Under the pieces are notes generated by a model that was not told the origin of the DNA, made no database searches, and saw only the letters and a list, made by a program, of their open reading frames with translations. DNA of 64,000 bases from Caballeronia pedi (GTDB taxonomy: Bacteria > Pseudomonadota > Gammaproteobacteria > Burkholderiales > Burkholderiaceae): positions 248,001 through 312,000 of the forward strand of contig NZ_FCOE02000004.1 in NCBI RefSeq assembly GCF_001544915.2, given 5' to 3'. The translations under genes were made by a program, and so were the position numbers. Of the stretch, positions 63,042 through 64,000 are shown piece by piece (position 1 is the first letter of the stretch; every line of letters begins with the position of its first letter).

Positions 63042-64000
63042 ATGAACGATTTCTGGGAACACTGTTCCGCACTGCTCGCGCGTGAACTCACGCCGCAGCA
63101 GTACGTCACGTGGATCAAGCCGCTGACCCCGGTCGACTTCGATGCCGACGCGAACACTCTGCGCATCGCCGCTCCCAACCGCTTCAAGCTCGACTGGGTG
63201 AAAAGCCAGTTCTCGGGCCGCATCGCCGACGTCGCGCGCGATTTTTTCAGCGCGCCCATCGACGTGCAATTCGTCCTCGATCCGAAAGCGACCGCGCGCA
63301 ATGCGATCGGCGGTGGCATGAACGCCGCGCCCCGTCCTACCGCGCCCACCGTGGTCGCGCACGCGAACGCCACCGCGCACATCAATGCGCTCGCAGCCGA
63401 AGCGGCGCAGCAGGCGCAAGCCACGCAGGAAGATCAGGCCGATCTCGATCTCCCGAGCCTCGACGCCAACGAAGCCGCCGCTGGCCGGCGCACGTGGCGT
63501 CCGGGCGGCGCTCCGTCGGCGGGCGGTGAAACCGATTCCGCCTACGAGCGTTCGAAGCTCAATCCGGTGCTGACGTTCGACAATTTCGTCACCGGTAAAG
63601 CAAACCAGCTTGCTCGCGCGGCTGCGATTCAGGTCGCGGACAATCCCGGCATCTCGTACAACCCGCTCTTCCTTTATGGCGGCGTGGGCCTGGGCAAGAC
63701 GCACCTGATTCACGCCATCGGCAATCAGTTGTTGATGGACAAGGCCGGCGCGCGCATTCGCTACATTCACGCGGAACAATACGTGTCGGACGTGGTGAAG
63801 GCATACCAGCGCAAGGCGTTCGACGACTTCAAGCGCTACTACCATTCGCTCGACCTGCTGCTCATCGACGATATTCAGTTCTTCTCGGGCAAATCGCGTA
63901 CGCAGGAAGAGTTCTTCTACGCGTTCGAGGCGCTCGTCGCCAACAAGGCGCAGGTCATCATCACGAGCGATACATATCCGAAGGAAATCTCCGGTATCGA
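63042..64000 (+). CDS. dnaA: Chromosomal replication initiator DnaA (partial, runs off the window)
   Basis: The first 319 residues of DnaA. Domain I is [27 protein letters not shown], domain II a Thr/Ala/Gln-rich linker (about 90-170), and domain III the AAA+ ATPase beginning [23 protein letters not shown] with Walker [11 protein letters not shown] (near residue 212) and Walker [11 protein letters not shown] (near 273). The DNA-binding domain IV lies beyond the window. ATG 63042 is the start. It is the landmark for the replication-origin neighbourhood. Confidence 0.98.
   Translation, partial: MNDFWEHCSALLARELTPQQYVTWIKPLTPVDFDADANTLRIAAPNRFKLDWVKSQFSGRIADVARDFFSAPIDVQFVLDPKATARNAIGGGMNAAPRPTAPTVVAHANATAHINALAAEAAQQAQATQEDQADLDLPSLDANEAAAGRRTWRPGGAPSAGGETDSAYERSKLNPVLTFDNFVTGKANQLARAAAIQVADNPGISYNPLFLYGGVGLGKTHLIHAIGNQLLMDKAGARIRYIHAEQYVSDVVKAYQRKAFDDFKRYYHSLDLLLIDDIQFFSGKSRTQEEFFYAFEALVANKAQVIITSDTYPKEISGI

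Overview
The window looks like a Burkholderiaceae chromosome (Paraburkholderia/Caballeronia type) close to the replication origin. This is an inference from the right end, which has the conserved order mnmE - two small DNA-binding-type genes - yidC - yidD - rnpA - rpmH - (DnaA box) - dnaA, with dnaA running off the window, and from the G+C-rich coding style there. Everything between a tRNA-Ala(CGC) gene at the left edge (53-128) and a VOC/YaeQ/LysE-type housekeeping block starting near 54.0 kb is accessory, strongly mosaic DNA.

Left element (about 0.13-12.7 kb): an integrative, P4-satellite-like element sits against the 3' end of tRNA-Ala. It has 10-bp tandem repeats next to the attachment side, a P4-type tyrosine integrase, cargo (a chaperone-like protein, an RcsB-like response regulator, a lipoprotein, a PRC-barrel protein), an AlpA regulator, a structured leader with a predicted kissing interaction and ribosome-site sequestration, a tightly overlapping operon of small proteins (one PC4-like) ending in a TOPRIM/DUF927 primase-helicase, and a dense field of GGTGTAAC iterons that probably forms the element's replication origin.

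Middle (13-39 kb): metabolic, envelope and export genes mixed with wreckage. These include a flavin-reductase-like protein, a divergent oleate hydratase, a trimeric autotransporter adhesin, a DUF535 (VirK/YbjX) protein, a MacA-MacB-outer-membrane-factor export operon followed by an APH-type kinase, an IS66 relic, truncated MFS and LysR genes, a TetR regulator with three operator-like sites in front of a SnoaL-like/MFS pair, a LysR regulator divergent from a frameshifted SDR, a degenerate double HD-GYP/LuxR protein, and an orphan phage terminase small subunit cassette bracketed by diverged copies of one sequence.

Defence island (39.4-53.9 kb): next to a decayed integrase and an AlpA gene broken by an amber codon lies an operon of uncharacterised proteins (RHH-like, TIGR04255-like and four unknowns). 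It runs into a complete MORC/MutL-like GHKL ATPase - Z1 helicase-like ATPase - DUF4420 PD-(D/E)XK - AIPR - Vsr - cytosine-5 methyltransferase system. The core architecture matches R-M-linked MORC systems proposed from comparative genomics, while the adjoining operon has no function I can name. A second integrase relic and TGGGGGTAA repeats mark the right end.

Right core (54.0-64 kb): VOC protein, YaeQ, a small secreted protein, a LysE-type exporter with an overlapping SnoaL-like gene, mnmE, and the yidC-yidD-rnpA-rpmH / dnaA divergent block with a recognisable rpmH promoter and one perfect DnaA box.
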